From: Neoceratodus forsteri
Taxonomy: Eukaryota; Chordata; Ceratodontiformes; Ceratodontidae
DNA length: 64,000 bases
NCBI GenBank assembly: GCA_016271365.2
Contig: JADMNL010000028.1
Coordinates: 97,557,501-97,621,500, forward strand
Reading direction: 5' to 3'
The notes under the pieces were generated by a model. That model did not search any database and was not told the DNA's origin. It saw only the letters and a program-made list of their open reading frames with translations. The translations under genes were made by a program, and so were the position numbers. How positions within the stretch are numbered: position 1 is the first letter of the stretch; each line of letters starts with the position of its first letter. Positions 1 to 10,857 of the stretch are shown in pieces.

Positions 1-655
1 GTTCACCGCAGCAACGGTATCCCTGTGTGCACCAGCATTGACCGCAGGCCAGTTGATGTTGAAGTCGCCTAGGAGGATGGATTCGGTGTCCGGTGGGAGT
101 GACTTTACAAAGTCAAGAACAGCTGTTAGACCAGTTCCTTGTTCTTTGGGAGGGATGTAGATGGTGGCAACAGTGAGGGTTTTGTTTTGGGCTCCGAGGA
201 GGATTCTCACTGGCAGTATCTGAGCAGTTGTGGGTTGGAGTGAGGTAATGGTGTGGTGTCCCTGTATGGAGTCTTTTAGGTAGAGAGCGCAGCCCCCGCC
301 TCTTTTGGAGAGATGATCCAGCCTAAAGACACTGTAGCCAGGAAGGCTGATTGCATGGTCCGGAACTGATGGCGTGAGCCAGGTTTCGACAACTGCTAGG
401 ATGTCAGGGCAGTACTGGCTGGTGAAGGCCTGTAGGGCATCCATTTTAGGAAGGAGGCTGCAGATGTTGATTGATATGAATGAGAGGGCACCCGAAGGCT
501 TGCTCAGATTAGTGTCTTTAGAGCAGAATAGGCCAGTGTTTGGGTGCACATTGCCTGACAGCATTAGGAGGAGGAGGACTAGCCTCAAGGAGCTGCGGCG
601 TATTTCTTTAAGGGAATGCTTTCGCCTGCTAGCATCTCGGGAAATTGCCGAGCAT
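1..655 (-). pseudogene. LINE ORF2 N-terminus with endonuclease domain (runs off window)
   Basis: The minus strand is open from about position 655 to the window edge and reads as the start of a Jockey-superfamily LINE ORF2. It begins with a leucine-rich stretch followed by SGNVHPNTG, a degenerate form of the leader SGDVHPNPGP of L2-like elements. The apurinic endonuclease follows: SINICSLLPK, then DILAVVETWL, RGGGCALYLKDS and GDFNINWP. These match the N, ET, GGG and GDFN blocks of exonuclease-endonuclease-phosphatase nucleases, which nick target DNA. The likely start is the ATG at 564-562, about 20 nt after the stop of a small upstream frame. The rest of the nuclease and the RT lie outside the window. 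The clade (L2-like or relative) is inferred from motifs only. Confidence 0.8.
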
Positions 656-914
656 CGATGATAGTGGGTGAGGGTAAGCGTAGACGGGGGGACCAGAGTG
701 GAGGGCTAGGACCAGTGTAGTTGTAGGACAGTTTCATGGTGGTAGGATGGACCCTGGGCAAAGGGTCAGTGACCAGCGTGCCTATGTGGAGGAAGGATGT
801 AGGAATGTGGAAGCTGTGGGGGAGGGAGGGAAAGCAGGCTTTTGGGGCGTGCAGTAGGGGAGGAAGACAGGCAAGAAGAAATAGAATAGGGGGTACAGAA
901 TGGTGGAGGCACAT
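585..914 (-). CDS. possible small ORF1 of the minus-strand LINE
   Basis: A 109-codon frame lies just upstream of the ORF2 start, in another frame, and stops about 20 nt before the ORF2 ATG. Its N-terminus is hydrophobic (PPILFLLACLPPLL) and no domain is recognisable. The layout resembles the intact ORF1 at 52066-52512, where a short hydrophobic-leader protein precedes an ORF2 with the same kind of leader. The region is pyrimidine-rich on this strand, so a chance open frame is possible. Confidence 0.35.
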   Translation of the reverse strand: MCLHHSVPPILFLLACLPPLLHAPKACFPSLPHSFHIPTSFLHIGTLVTDPLPRVHPTTMKLSYNYTGPSPPLWSPRLRLPSPTIIDARQFPEMLAGESIPLKKYAAAP

Positions 915-1479
915 GATTAAGGTAGGATTCGGGGTAGGCGGAGGGAGGGGGTTAAGACAGGCTGGTGGGGCTAGGAGAAGGGGGGAAGAGCAGTAGCTGG
1001 ATCAGAGGGAAGTGAGGATACAGCCAGGAAGGCCAGGCAGCCAAGGAGTGGGAGGTGGCGACTAAAAGATGGGGGGGAGTCCCAAAACAGGTACCCAATG
1101 GACACGAGTGGGGGGGGTGGAGCTACCAGGGGGCATGGAGGAAGGTCTATAAAGTTAAGGTCGGTGGGGGGCAGGCGAAAAATTTCAGCCATTTGCCATA
1201 GAAATGAATGGGCGCAGCAGCCCAGAGCTCAAGAGCCAATCCCCGAGCAGGAAAGAGAGCGTCCAATCAGGGTGCGGTACAGATACCGTGGGACCAATGG
1301 CGTGGCTGTCAGCAGTCCCATGGTTCAGGGAAGTCTTACCCAGTTCGAGAGGATCTCGAGGGCGGGAAGGAAGGTATATAACAAGTAAAGCAACTGTGTC
1401 TTTCAGAGGGTAGACTTTTTTTTTTTTAATGAAAGAACAAGAATCCCTCTAGTGGCAGGTCTGTATAACCTGCTAATGA
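915..1479. other. probable 5' UTR of the minus-strand LINE; nothing else recognised
   Basis: The stretch is strongly G/A-rich on the plus strand, so C/T-rich on the LINE strand, with several G runs (around 1070-1130). It ends in a T run at about 1415-1427 and a short sequence before copy A of the composite element. No coding signal is seen. The 5' UTR assignment rests only on its position upstream of the LINE ORFs. Confidence 0.35.
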
Positions 1480-3530
1480 AAAACCCTAACGCCACAGGCG
1501 TGTGTTGGTATTTTCACTCCAAATTTTCAACATGGGCTTTTTGTGACCCCACGCCATGAAGAGCGTCACTATCAGTTTGTTGGGTGAAAGATTGTTTTGC
1601 ACAGCGGCTATGCCATTTGGCGACACAGGTCCAAAAACACATTTTGGGCAGTATGTAAAAGATGAGAACTGTGTTGTTCATGAGGAGGTGTAAAAAAATG
1701 TCAACGTTGAAAAGGTGGAGTGAAAATATGGAAAATTAACAAAGTCATGAGCATGCATAGAAACTGTGCAACACACATCCGTAACCCAATTATTTTTAGG
1801 ATTTTTTTAACCACATTTTCAACATAGGCATTTTGGAACATCCCCTCATGAACAGTGGCACTGTGATTTTGTTAATTTGTCCCAAAAGTTGATTTCCCAC
1901 AGCGACCATGCCATTGTGCACCACAGGTATGAAAACACATTTTGGGCAGGATGTGAAAAATGACAGCTGTACTGTTCATAAAGAGGTGTGAAAAAATGCC
2001 AGTATTGAAAATGTGGCATGAAAATATTGCAAATTTGCGAGGTTACAAGGGTGCATGGGAACTGCACAACGCACGTTTGCAACACAGTCATTTTATAGAC
2101 TTTCATCACCAAATTTTCAACATAGGAATTTTAGGACCTCCGCTCATGAATAGTGGCACTGTCATGTCCTCAAACTGTCGTGAAAACTGATTTTGTGCAG
2201 CGACCGCGCTATTCTGCGCCAGACGTGCGAAAACACATTTCGGCCAGGATATGTAAATTGACAGCTGTACTGCTCATGAGGAAGTGTGGAAAAATGCCAA
2301 TGTTGAAAATCTTGAGTGAAAATATTACAAATGAACGAAGTTATGAGCGTGCATGAAAACTGCGCAACGCATGCTCATAAAATAGCCATTTTTGATTTGT
2401 TCCACCAAATTTGCAAATAGGCTTTTTGAGAGCCCCCTCATGAACAGTGGCACTGTCATTTCATTACTCAAGTCCCGAAAGGTGATTCTGCGCAGTGACT
2501 ACGAAATCACATTTTGGGACCGAATAACGCCATGACAGTGACAGAATTCATGAGGAGGGGTCCCAATAACCCCATGTTGAAAATTTGGTGTCAAAATTCC
2601 CCAAAATACCCAGGATATGCACCAAAGTTGAAAAAACCCTATTTATGCCATTATACAACTTACCAGCATTTCTTCAGTTCGCGGTCGACTTTGAAGAGTG
2701 CAGACGTGTTCCCGGTCCACCAAAGATCGTTGAGCCGGGTCTGGAGGTAAGTATGGGGTGAGGGGGTGGGGAGGTAGGTGTGTAGTGGTGGGCGGTTGTG
2801 GGAGGAGGCAGGGAGATCATGAGGACCGTTTTCTTTTTACAGGGTAAAAAAGAGAGAACATCACGGGATGTTTTTTAATTGCAAGGACATTTGGCACACT
2901 GGGGTGGCCCCAGCGTGTCACCTGATTGTTTGTTTGGGGCTGTAGCCGACGAGGATTGGGCACCTCTGTCGGCACATAACGAAGGGGGGCAAGAACCAGG
3001 GGATTGGGCACCCTCTCTCGATCACACAACAGATAGGGGAGATATGCTGATGGGGAGGGGCTCCCCATCGGCAAAATAAACAGGGAAGGGGACTGAAGCT
3101 GACGGGGATTGGGTCCCCCATCGGCAAAGAAAGACTGTTGGGTTGGCGCATGATGCCGAGGGGATTGGTCACCCCCTCAGCACGCACTTGGGGGGGTTCA
3201 TGATGCTGACAAGGAGTGGGCTCCCCCATCAGCAAATGAAGTGGGGCGAGGCATGCTTTGAGCAGCGGCAGTCAGTGCCGCCATGTTTACGTGGGAGGCG
3301 TGTTATTGAGCCGCTGCAATGAGAAGCTTGCTTCTCATTGCAGTGGACCTTTTTGTAGATCTCGTGGCCACATTCCGAATTGCTGGTGTGGCACCTGAAT
3401 GCTGGCTGATTGGAGAATGACAGACGCACCTACTGATGCGTGTCCTGCATTCGCCCAACAGTGACCGCGCCTCCAAATCTGCTTATACTGCAATATGTTG
3501 GCTGCACATGTGCGAGCCATCATGAAAAAA
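1480..3530 (+). mobile_element. composite hairpin-array element, copy A (left end truncated)
   Basis: This is the first of six copies of an element I do not recognise. The left terminus is missing, and homology to copies C, D and F begins near AAACCCTAACGCC. The ~298 bp palindromic array runs to about 2520 and carries the recurring motifs CAACATnGCCATTTT and AAAATGnCnATGTTG. A conserved block (2630-2746) holds ACCCTATTTATGCCATTATA and CGTGTTCCCGGTCCACC. The intron-like module is at 2747-2842. After it come about five short hairpins built on GCCGACGGGG/CCCCGTCGGC (2885-3240), then a perfect 14 bp stem at 3314-3343. The right terminal hairpin is degraded (GCTGCACATGTGCGAGC). No protein is convincingly encoded, because short frames open in two frames of the same block. 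Confidence 0.75.
2747..2842 (+). other. mini-intron of copy A (96 nt)
   Basis: The donor GGAG|GTAAGTATGGGG matches the vertebrate U1 consensus very closely. The acceptor TTTTCTTTTTACAG|G has a full pyrimidine tract. The same pair occurs at the same place in the other copies. Splicing is inferred. Confidence 0.55.
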
Positions 3531-3882
3531 GGAAACGCTTTTTCTAAATATTCATCACTTCCAAAATCATAAACATTATTTACAAAACATGTTACAGGGC
3601 ACAAAGCACTTGATTCTGCTCACCAATTCTTTTCTAATTATATCACCACTCTGTTTCTTCCATCTTTCAATTAAATATCTAGAAACTATACATAATTAAT
3701 AAAATTGTTGGTCCATCCAATGTAATAATCAAAGGGTTCAAGCACCAATAAACAATAAATACTCTGCTCACCAGCTTTTAATTCCTTGGCGGTAGTGCTT
3801 TTAGTTAACTATAGTCATTCCAATTTTTCTTTCTTATTCAATCTGTAATAAACCAAATATTCTAAATATTTCCATTATTTGG

Positions 3883-3966
3883 CAGCTATTAGTGTGGTTT
3901 TCTAATATTCATTCTGAATTGGTTATATCAATTCAGAATGAATATTAGGAAACTACACTATAGCTG
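3883..3966. repeat. long hairpin, possible TA-flanked mini-MITE
   Basis: Two arms of about 38 nt (CAGCTATTAGTGTGG... and ...CTACACTATAGCTG) pair with two mismatches and one bulge around a 7 nt loop (GTTATAT). TA dinucleotides occur at 3888-3889 and 3961-3962, as expected of Tc1/mariner-type MITEs. Pairing continues past them, so the true boundaries are uncertain. Confidence 0.6.
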
Positions 3967-4002
3967 CTAAACCTGAGGGATTCAAAATGCTGGGGCTTTG
4001 TG

Positions 4003-4020
4003 GTCTGTCTGTCTGTCTGT
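4003..4020. repeat. (CTGT)n microsatellite
   Basis: A pure run of about 4.5 units. Confidence 0.85.
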
Positions 4021-4100
4021 TTACCATAGGCACTATGAAAGCACTAAGCAAGTTGTTTATTCTTTTCTGGCACTTGTATTTTCTGCACGCCTTTTCTAGA

Positions 4101-4380
4101 ATTGGCTTTTCAACAACTCAACCACTCTCTCGGTAAAGTGATACTTTCTTGCATCCCTCCTGAATCTCTGCTCACCAGCCTACATTCATGTCCCTTTGCT
4201 TTTGACCCTCCATTCCTGCTAAATAGTCCCTCACAGTTAACCTTATTTCTTTCTTTCAGGAACTTGCAGGTCTCTGTCATGTCCCCCTCTCCCTTCTGGA
4301 CTCCATCGAGTATGTGTTCAGTGCTCTAAGTTGATCTTCATAGGATCTGCCCTGATGGTCCTGAATCATTTTGGTTAGGG
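4101..4380 (-). mobile_element. CR1 LINE fragment, C-terminal part of ORF2
   Basis: On the minus strand 4375-4270 reads LTKMIQDHQGRSYEDQLRALN. This matches the post-RT CR1 signature ATKMIxxLxxxSYEERLxxLNLYSLEERR. Downstream the frame breaks but the DNA continues as the typical 3' region of CR1 ORF2. It is a short, 5'-truncated and decayed copy. Confidence 0.7.
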
Positions 4381-5343
4381 ACGGGACAAATCCACACCCG
4401 GAAAACTGAGCCACCCTGAGCATGGGTGGCTCACATTGAAACAAACCCGAATCGAACAACCTAGATTTGGCTCAGATTTTTAGCCTTCTTTTTAAATGCT
4501 TCTCATTTCTTTTCATCGCTGTGGCTCACAGCCACGCGCTGTCTGCCCACAACAACCAAACTGTCACTCCTTCTGCACCCTCCCTTCAAGTCCTGCCACC
4601 TTCTTGGCTCCGCCACCTTTTATGTGTACATGCGCAGTAGTATACCTACGATAGGAGGGAAGTAGGCAGCACTGCAGTTTTGGTGCCTTTTGCCATCATC
4701 ATCACCACAATTACCAGTTATGTTGAGGTGAGAGTTGTGTAGTGATGAGTAAGCTGTACAGAGGGCAGGCCATCTTCAGAAGGACCAGACGTCACATGAG
4801 AGGGGGGTTGTGGACTGGAGTCTAGTTGTGTGGAGTGAACAGAGAAAAGGACAAGATGAAGCAGGTGGAGATGAGACGGGAGTGGCTGCTGGGGAGTGGG
4901 CATCACTGCAGAGGATTCAGCAGTCGCCTGAAGGAGGTATTTAATTATTACTTTTGATTATTTAAAATTACGGTGCTGATCTATTTTAGAATGAAAAGGA
5001 CCATATTTTGTTTAATGGAGACCAGGCAGCCAGGAGCCCAGGGACAGTCACTGGGTCATGGGCGTGGGGGGGGGGGTATAACATCCATGTGGAACATAAA
5101 AATGAAATTTTATGCGTGGGCTAAAAAAAATGTAAAATAAACCAGAGGCACACAATTGGCATGCAATAAGTGGCATTTGGCATTTTGTTTTTGTGTTACA
5201 TAGTGTTTTATATTATTTCATAGTTGAATATGGTAATTCCTCTTATGGTTGGTGTGGAAGTGCAATTGATGTAATCATAATGTTTAACCCAAGCAATGGG
5301 ATTAATTTTATTATGCAGCACTTGTTTAGTGTATTTGTATGTG
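4381..5343. other. unassigned 960 bp
   Basis: I see no open frame with coding character. A G run lies at about 5068-5076, and a possible hAT-like end (TAGGGACGGG) near 4376 has no partner that I can find. Confidence 0.4.
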
Positions 5344-7541
5344 TTTTTTATTATGTTAGCACACTTGCGCGGCCAACATCTTGGGACAGTGGGGATTTGG
5401 AGGTGTGGTCGCTGTTGGGCGAATGCAGGGCACGCACCAGTAGGTGCGCCCCGATTCCCCAATCAGCCTGCATGCAGGCTAATAATTACGGCTGAAGAGC
5501 ATGTGGTGAGTATTATCTAAGAAAAGGTCCGCTGAAATCCGAGCAAAGCTTGCCGACTAAGCGGACCTTCTTGATGTGCTCGCCGACAGGAACATGGCGC
5601 ACACTGGCCGCCAAACTGCCGACTCTGGGTGCCGCAATCCCGTCGGCTGACCCCTGCCCCTATGAATGTGCCAATGGGGAGTCCACTCCCCGGCCGCATA
5701 AAGAACCCCTCCAGTTGTTTATGACGCCAAGGGGTGCCCAATCCCCTTGGCTCTGCGCCCCCACCCTTCTCTGTGCCAATGGGGTGTCCAACCTCGCCGG
5801 CATAAATTCCTCCCCTTGTGTTGTTTGTTGACGAGGGTGCCCAATTCCCCGTCGGCTACAGACACCCCCAAACACTTAGGTGGCACGCTGGGGAGCCCAC
5901 CCCATGAAATAAATTGGCAAAAAAAAAAACTGTCCCTAATGTTTTTTTTCTTTTAACCTGTAAAATGAACATGGTCCTCGTAGTCTCCTTATGCGCCTCC
6001 CCAGCCCGCACTCCACCCTCTGTGCACTCTGCCTCCTCACTCCCATACTTACCTCCGAGTCCGGCGCAATGACTTCAGTGGACCGGGAACACGTCTGTAC
6101 TCTTCAAAGCCGACCGCAAACTGAGGAAATGCCGGTAAGCTGTATAATGGAATAAATAGGGTTTTTCCAACTTTGATGCATATCTCAGGCATTTTTTGTG
6201 AATTTTGGCCCCAAATTTTCAACATGGGGTTTTTGGTACCCCTTCTCCTGAATTCTTGCACTGTCATGGCGTTATTTGGTCCCGAAAGGTGATTTTGCAG
6301 TCACTGCACGGAATCACCTTTGGGACTGAATACTGAAATGACAGTGCCAGCGTTCATGAGGGGGCTCGCAAAAAAGCCTATGTTGCAAATTTGTGGGAAA
6401 AATCATAAACTGATTGTGCTTATGAGTGGCAGAGTAACCGCGCAACCTATGCTCGTAGTTAGCTAATTCACAATATTTTCATGCCAGAGTCTCATATTGG
6501 CATTTTACCACACCTTCTTGTGAACTGTATAGCTGTAATTTTTCATATCCTGACTCGAATGTGTTTTCGCATCTTCCTGCACAGAATAGCGCGGTCGCAG
6601 TGCAAAATCAGTGTTCGGGACACATTACGAAAATGACAGTGACACTGTTCATGAGCAGAGGTCCTAAAATGCCTGTGTTGAAGATTTGGTGACAATACTC
6701 CATAAAATGACTGTGTTACGAGCGTGTGTTGCGCAGTTTGCACGCACACTCGTACGTTCGCAAACTTATAATATTTTCACTCCAGATTTTCAACAATGCC
6801 ATTGTTCTGCACCTCCTAATGAACAGTACAGCTGTAATTTTTCACATCCTGACCAAAATCTGTTTTCGCAGTTCCGGTGCAGAATAGCGCGGTCGCTGTG
6901 GAAAGTCCATGTTCGAGACACATGATGGAAATGACAGTGACACTGTTCATTAGCAGATGTCCTAAAATGCCTATGTTGAAAATTTTGGGACAAAAGTCAA
7001 TACAATGAGTGTTTTACGAGCGTGCGTTGCATGGTTTGCATGCACGCTCGTGACTTTGTGAATTTGTAATAGTTTCACTCCAGCTGTTCATCATTGGCAT
7101 TTTTCCATAGCTCCTTATGAACAGTACAGCTGCCTGAAATGTGTTTTCGCACGTCTGGCACAGAATTGCACGGTTGCTGTGCAAAATCAGTTTTCGGGAC
7201 AGTTTGAGGAAATGACGGTGCCGAAAGTCCATACAATGACTGTATTGCAAGCGTGCATTGCCAGTTTCCACGCACTCTTGTAACTTCTTCAATCTGCAAT
7301 ATTTTCATGCCACATTTTCACCACTGGCATTTGTGCACATCTCCTTATCAACAGTCCAGCTGCCATTTCTCACAGCCTGCCCAAAACGTCTTTCCGAAGC
7401 GGCGGCGCACAATGACATGCTCGCTGTGCAAAATCACCTTTTCAGACACATTCACAAAATCACAGCACTATGCGTGTCTAGCTCCACCACTCCCACTGCC
7501 AATGCCAGCGCGACAACATTCGGCATTGACAAATGCTTGTT
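5344..7541 (-). mobile_element. composite hairpin-array element, copy B
   Basis: Read on the minus strand, the left end (from 7541) is AACAAGCATTTGTCAATGCC, which can fold as GCATT/AATGC. It goes almost directly into the ~298 bp array (7470-6230); the CTGCAG block of copies C, D and F is absent. The conserved block, intron module (6052-5958), GCCGAC-type hairpins (5900-5580) and a 10 bp stem AAGGTCCGCT/AGCGGACCTT (5524-5569) follow. The right terminal hairpin is degraded. The flanks share a near-match, CTTGTTTAGTGTAT (5321-5334) against CTTGTTTAAGTGTAT (7536-7550). Part of this could be a target duplication, although CTTGTT also belongs to the conserved end. Confidence 0.75.
5958..6052 (-). 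other. mini-intron of copy B (95 nt)
   Basis: The minus-strand donor is CGGAG|GTAAGTATGGG and the acceptor is TTCATTTTACAG|GT, both with the required dinucleotides. Confidence 0.5.
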
Positions 7542-7729
7542 TAAGTGTATTGATTGGATGCTGCTTCGTGCATCCACTGATGTGCACATCCTATAGCCTG
7601 GCTGTATCATGTAGGCTGCTGTTGCCATCCGCAGCCCAAAGCACCAATGAGAATTTATACAAGATATGATTATTTAACATTTTCAGTACTGGCTTAAGAA
7701 AGAATCAATGTGGACAGTGTTTCTGTTTA

Positions 7730-8377
7730 GGTTGGGGATGGACAGTGTAAAATTAGTGCTGTAGAAATTTTAGGAAAATGTATTGAAAGTTAAACCACAC
7801 ATGCAAGGGATTTATAGGACATGGTGAAAACAAGACCTCCAGACTGGCCGGTACAGGTGAACAAGCTGGACCAGGTATAAGCTGCGAGAATACTGCTGGT
7901 CCGGTCACTTTCATTGGACAGACCAGTCCTACTTTTACCTGTTTGGTCTAATCTGGTCCTGATGGCCTGGTTTTCACCCCCTCCGAGATAGGGGTGAAAG
8001 ACAGACTACCAAAATGTGACTGGGTGAGCTAGGTACAAGCCCGTCTAGCTTGTCCATCCAGAGTGGCCAGACTAGTAATATTCATACGACAAGCAACCGT
8101 CCCAGCTGGACCAGCTTTTCACTTTGCAGGTTGGTACAAAAAAACAGAACTTTGTTAACAGCAGGATGAGATGTATCTCTCACAATATACTCTTCAGTGT
8201 TATGCCACTGTAGCTGTACATTTTGTGGTATTCACCTCCTAAAAATGTGTTTTTCTCACAACTTGTTTTAAAAGACTGGACCAGGCAAATCTAAATCCTT
8301 TGCAAAACTAAATCCAAACTCATCCTTAATTTGGTAAATCCAAATCCAAATCCACCCCGGCATTGCCCATCCCTAAT
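7730..8377. mobile_element. candidate hAT-like non-autonomous DNA element
   Basis: The ends are imperfect inverted repeats: TTGGGGATGGACAGTG on the left against TTAGGGATGGGCAATG (reverse complement) on the right, 13 of 16 matching and of the TAGGG type usual in hAT elements. The flanking octamers GTTTAGGT and ATTTTGGT agree at 6 of 8 positions, a decayed 8 bp duplication at best. The interior repeats TGGACCAG-type words and encodes nothing. It abuts the 3' end of a CR1 fragment. Confidence 0.4.
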
Positions 8378-8985
8378 TTTGGTTACTCTGTGTTGCCTGT
8401 CTCCAGTATCTCTGTCCTTCCACAGTGGAGAACTCCAGAACTGGGCACTATACTCCAAATGGGATCTCACCAGTGATCTATAGAGACGCAGTATTACCTC
8501 TTTCCTCCTGCTACTGAAACCCCTTCCAATACACCCCAACATGATGGTCACTTTGCTGCGGGCCTTGTTACGTTGGCTAGTTTGTTTTACGGAGTCACTT
8601 ATGATGATCCCCAGGTCCTTTTCCTTTGAAACAGTAGCCAGTTTAACCCCTCCCATCCAGTATTCCTTCCTGGGGTTCTTGTTCCGAGTGCATCACCTTG
8701 CACTTTTTGGTGATAAATTTCAACAGCCTGACCTCGGAACATCTCTCTAACCTTTGAAGGTCCCTCTGCAAATCCATTACCCCCTCTTTGCTGTCTACCC
8801 TTCCGCATAGCTTAACGTCATCTGTGAAGAGACACATCTTGCCCTGTATTCCTTCTCTTGTGTCGCTGATGAACATGTTGAAAAGCACTAATCTTAGGAC
8901 TGACCCTTGTGGTACCCTGTCATGACCTCTCTTTTCCCTGATTTGACCCCATTTACAACCATCCTCTGATGTCCCCCCAACTTCC
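8378..8985 (-). mobile_element. CR1 LINE fragment, RT tail to ORF2 C-terminus
   Basis: Minus-strand frames read in order: MLFNMFISDTREGIQGKMCL followed by FTDDVKL (a decayed FADD catalytic box), EKDLGIIISDS, NKARSKVTIMLGCIGRGFSS and LYRSLVRSHLEYSAQFWS. These correspond to the RT palm and post-RT part of CR1 ORF2. Two frame changes and an FADD-to-FTDD change show it is dead. The 5' half of the element is missing. Confidence 0.8.
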
Positions 8986-9359
8986 CACCAGTCTAATTAG
9001 TTCCTTAGGACTTCGTGGAGTTTTGTGAAACTTTATATTCATGATCATTCATGAATACAGGAGTGCCATTTAATAATCCTGCACAATTCATGAACAGGTT
9101 GATGGACGCTTGCTGAACATTCATGGGCTGAATTCAGGAACTGTGTGGCAATAATTCATAAACATTTATGAACAATTCATGTTCATTTCATCTGGGTGTC
9201 TGAAAAGTGAGAGAAAGGAAATGGTGAATGACTGGAAAAGGAATGAGAATTTAGAAAGAACTTGATTAATGCAGCACAGCCTAACTGAGAGGCAACATCT
9301 CCTTCTCAGTGGGATCCTACTTCTTCCCAGTTTTACAGCTGAAATTATTAAAACACTAT
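8986..9359. other. unassigned, with a cluster of ATTCATGAA palindromes
   Basis: Between about 9037 and 9190 the word TTCATGAA or a close variant recurs several times in both orientations, so the stretch can fold on itself. No coding signal is seen. It could be the remains of a fold-back MITE. Confidence 0.4.
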
Positions 9360-10856
9360 GGCCCAGATATTCAAAGGGGTTGTGCCTGGCACAACAGGGT
9401 TGCACCATGCGCAACCCCCCAATGCGCCCCAGTGCAAAATTCAAAGGGGCAGGCTGTGCGGCGCAACCCCCAATGCGCCGGGATGCATTGGTTATGTTTG
9501 CATCGCAGATGCAGGGGGCATGCCCATGCGGCACATCCTGATATTCAGCCCAGGATGTGCGGTGCATATGCTAGCGTAACCTTTACACATGCCACACACT
9601 GGTGCTCAGAGTTGAGCTGAAAAACAAAGGCTCAAATGCCATCCACCCACAGGCAGGTGGCTGTAGTGCATGGCGCAACACAGCAGCCGCCAGCCTTGGG
9701 TGGCCACCTGACCAGCAGGTACACCATCCACAGGCATCCTGACCAGGTAGACATGTGCCCCCCCAGCCCGTCGCCCGATCACTGGCTATTGTACTGGTAA
9801 GGTTCCCTGGTGGTCCAGTGGACCCTCCTTCACTGATCGCTGGGCATATGTATCTTAGATCTCCTGGAGTCAAGTGGAAGCCTCCCATCGACCAACTGTG
9901 GGCTGTTGTTCCTAGAAAGAGTTACGGTGGCCAGTTTACCCCTCCCCACCCTCCCACAGAGGTCCCGCAGCACCCCTGTCATCAGCGGGTGGCATACTGC
10001 CTGGCTGCTCACGATCGACAGTGTACAGTACGATCTGTACGCTGTTGGTCCCCAGCGGATTAATGGGCGGCAGACCATATTGTCGCAGTAGCCCGGTATG
10101 TTAATGAATGTGTTCATTCACATATCAGGTTGTAGTACAGTATGATATGCACGCCTTGATCCACGCAGTGGACCAATAGGTGTACAGATCATACTGTACG
10201 CTGTCATCCGGGCGGCGGCGGATGCATGCGGGCGGGTGCCTGCCCGCCGATGATGGGGGACTTCTGTGGGAGGGTGGGGAGGGGTACCACTGGCCACCAG
10301 GTAACTCTTTCTGGGAACAGCAGCCCACGATTGGGTGACAGGAGGCTTCCCACTAGACCACCAGGATCCCTATAATTACATATGCCCACAATCGGGCGAC
10401 GGGGGCTTCCCACTGGACCACCAGGGAATCTTCCTATTACAACAGCCCGCAATTGGGCATACAGGAGTGGGGGGGGATGCAGTGGCACATCAGGGTGTCG
10501 ATCCCCAATGGCTGCAGCTCGGCAGGGCTCCAGGCGTAATTCGCCGGGGATCGGTGCATCGCATGCAAATGGGGCCATAATGACATGCATATGGCCCCAC
10601 TTGCGCTTTACATGCATAATAGCCTCATTTGCATGCCACAGGTTGAATATGACGGGTAATGCACCTGACGCAACTGCACTTGCCCTGGTGCATCCCCCTG
10701 CTCCTTTTCTTTTGTGTATGCCCTCTGTGTCATGTTCAACGATGCTCAGCCATGGCGCAGCATCGTTGAATATCACTTGGTCCATGCCCTGGTGCAGCCC
10801 TGTTGCACTGCGCCCAGGCTTGCGCCACTGCCTGGCACAGTCTGAATATCCAGGCC
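9360..10856. mobile_element. 1.5 kb palindromic DNA element
   Basis: The ends are inverted repeats: GGCCCAGATATTCA at 9360-9373 against GGCCTGGATATTCA (reverse complement) at 10843-10856. The homology is not only terminal. The left-arm stretch 9799-9961 (CCTGGTGGTCCAGTGG ... CCCACCCTCCCACAGA) recurs inverted at 10262-10440. Both sets of matches point to one symmetry centre near 10109, so the whole element is an imperfect palindrome with arms of about 700 bp. The long frames inside (up to 193 codons) occur on both strands through this symmetry and match no family I know. No clear target-site duplication is visible, so the superfamily is unresolved. Confidence 0.65.
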
Positions 10857-10857
10857 T

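Larger units (their letters stand above)
3531..4100. other. unassigned AT-rich sequence with a hairpin and a CTGT run
   Basis: No coding signal is seen. The stretch contains the inverted repeat at 3883-3966 and a (CTGT)n run at 4003-4020, described separately. Confidence 0.5.

Noticed and set aside
2514..2750. Possible coding exon before the mini-intron, with similar peptides in copies A, E and F
   Set aside because: Two different frames of the same block stay open in different copies (one in A, E, F; another in B, D, E), so DNA-level similarity explains it and no codon pattern favours either.
4376..4460. hAT end TAGGGACGGGACAAATCC
   Set aside because: No matching inverted end or target duplication could be found nearby.
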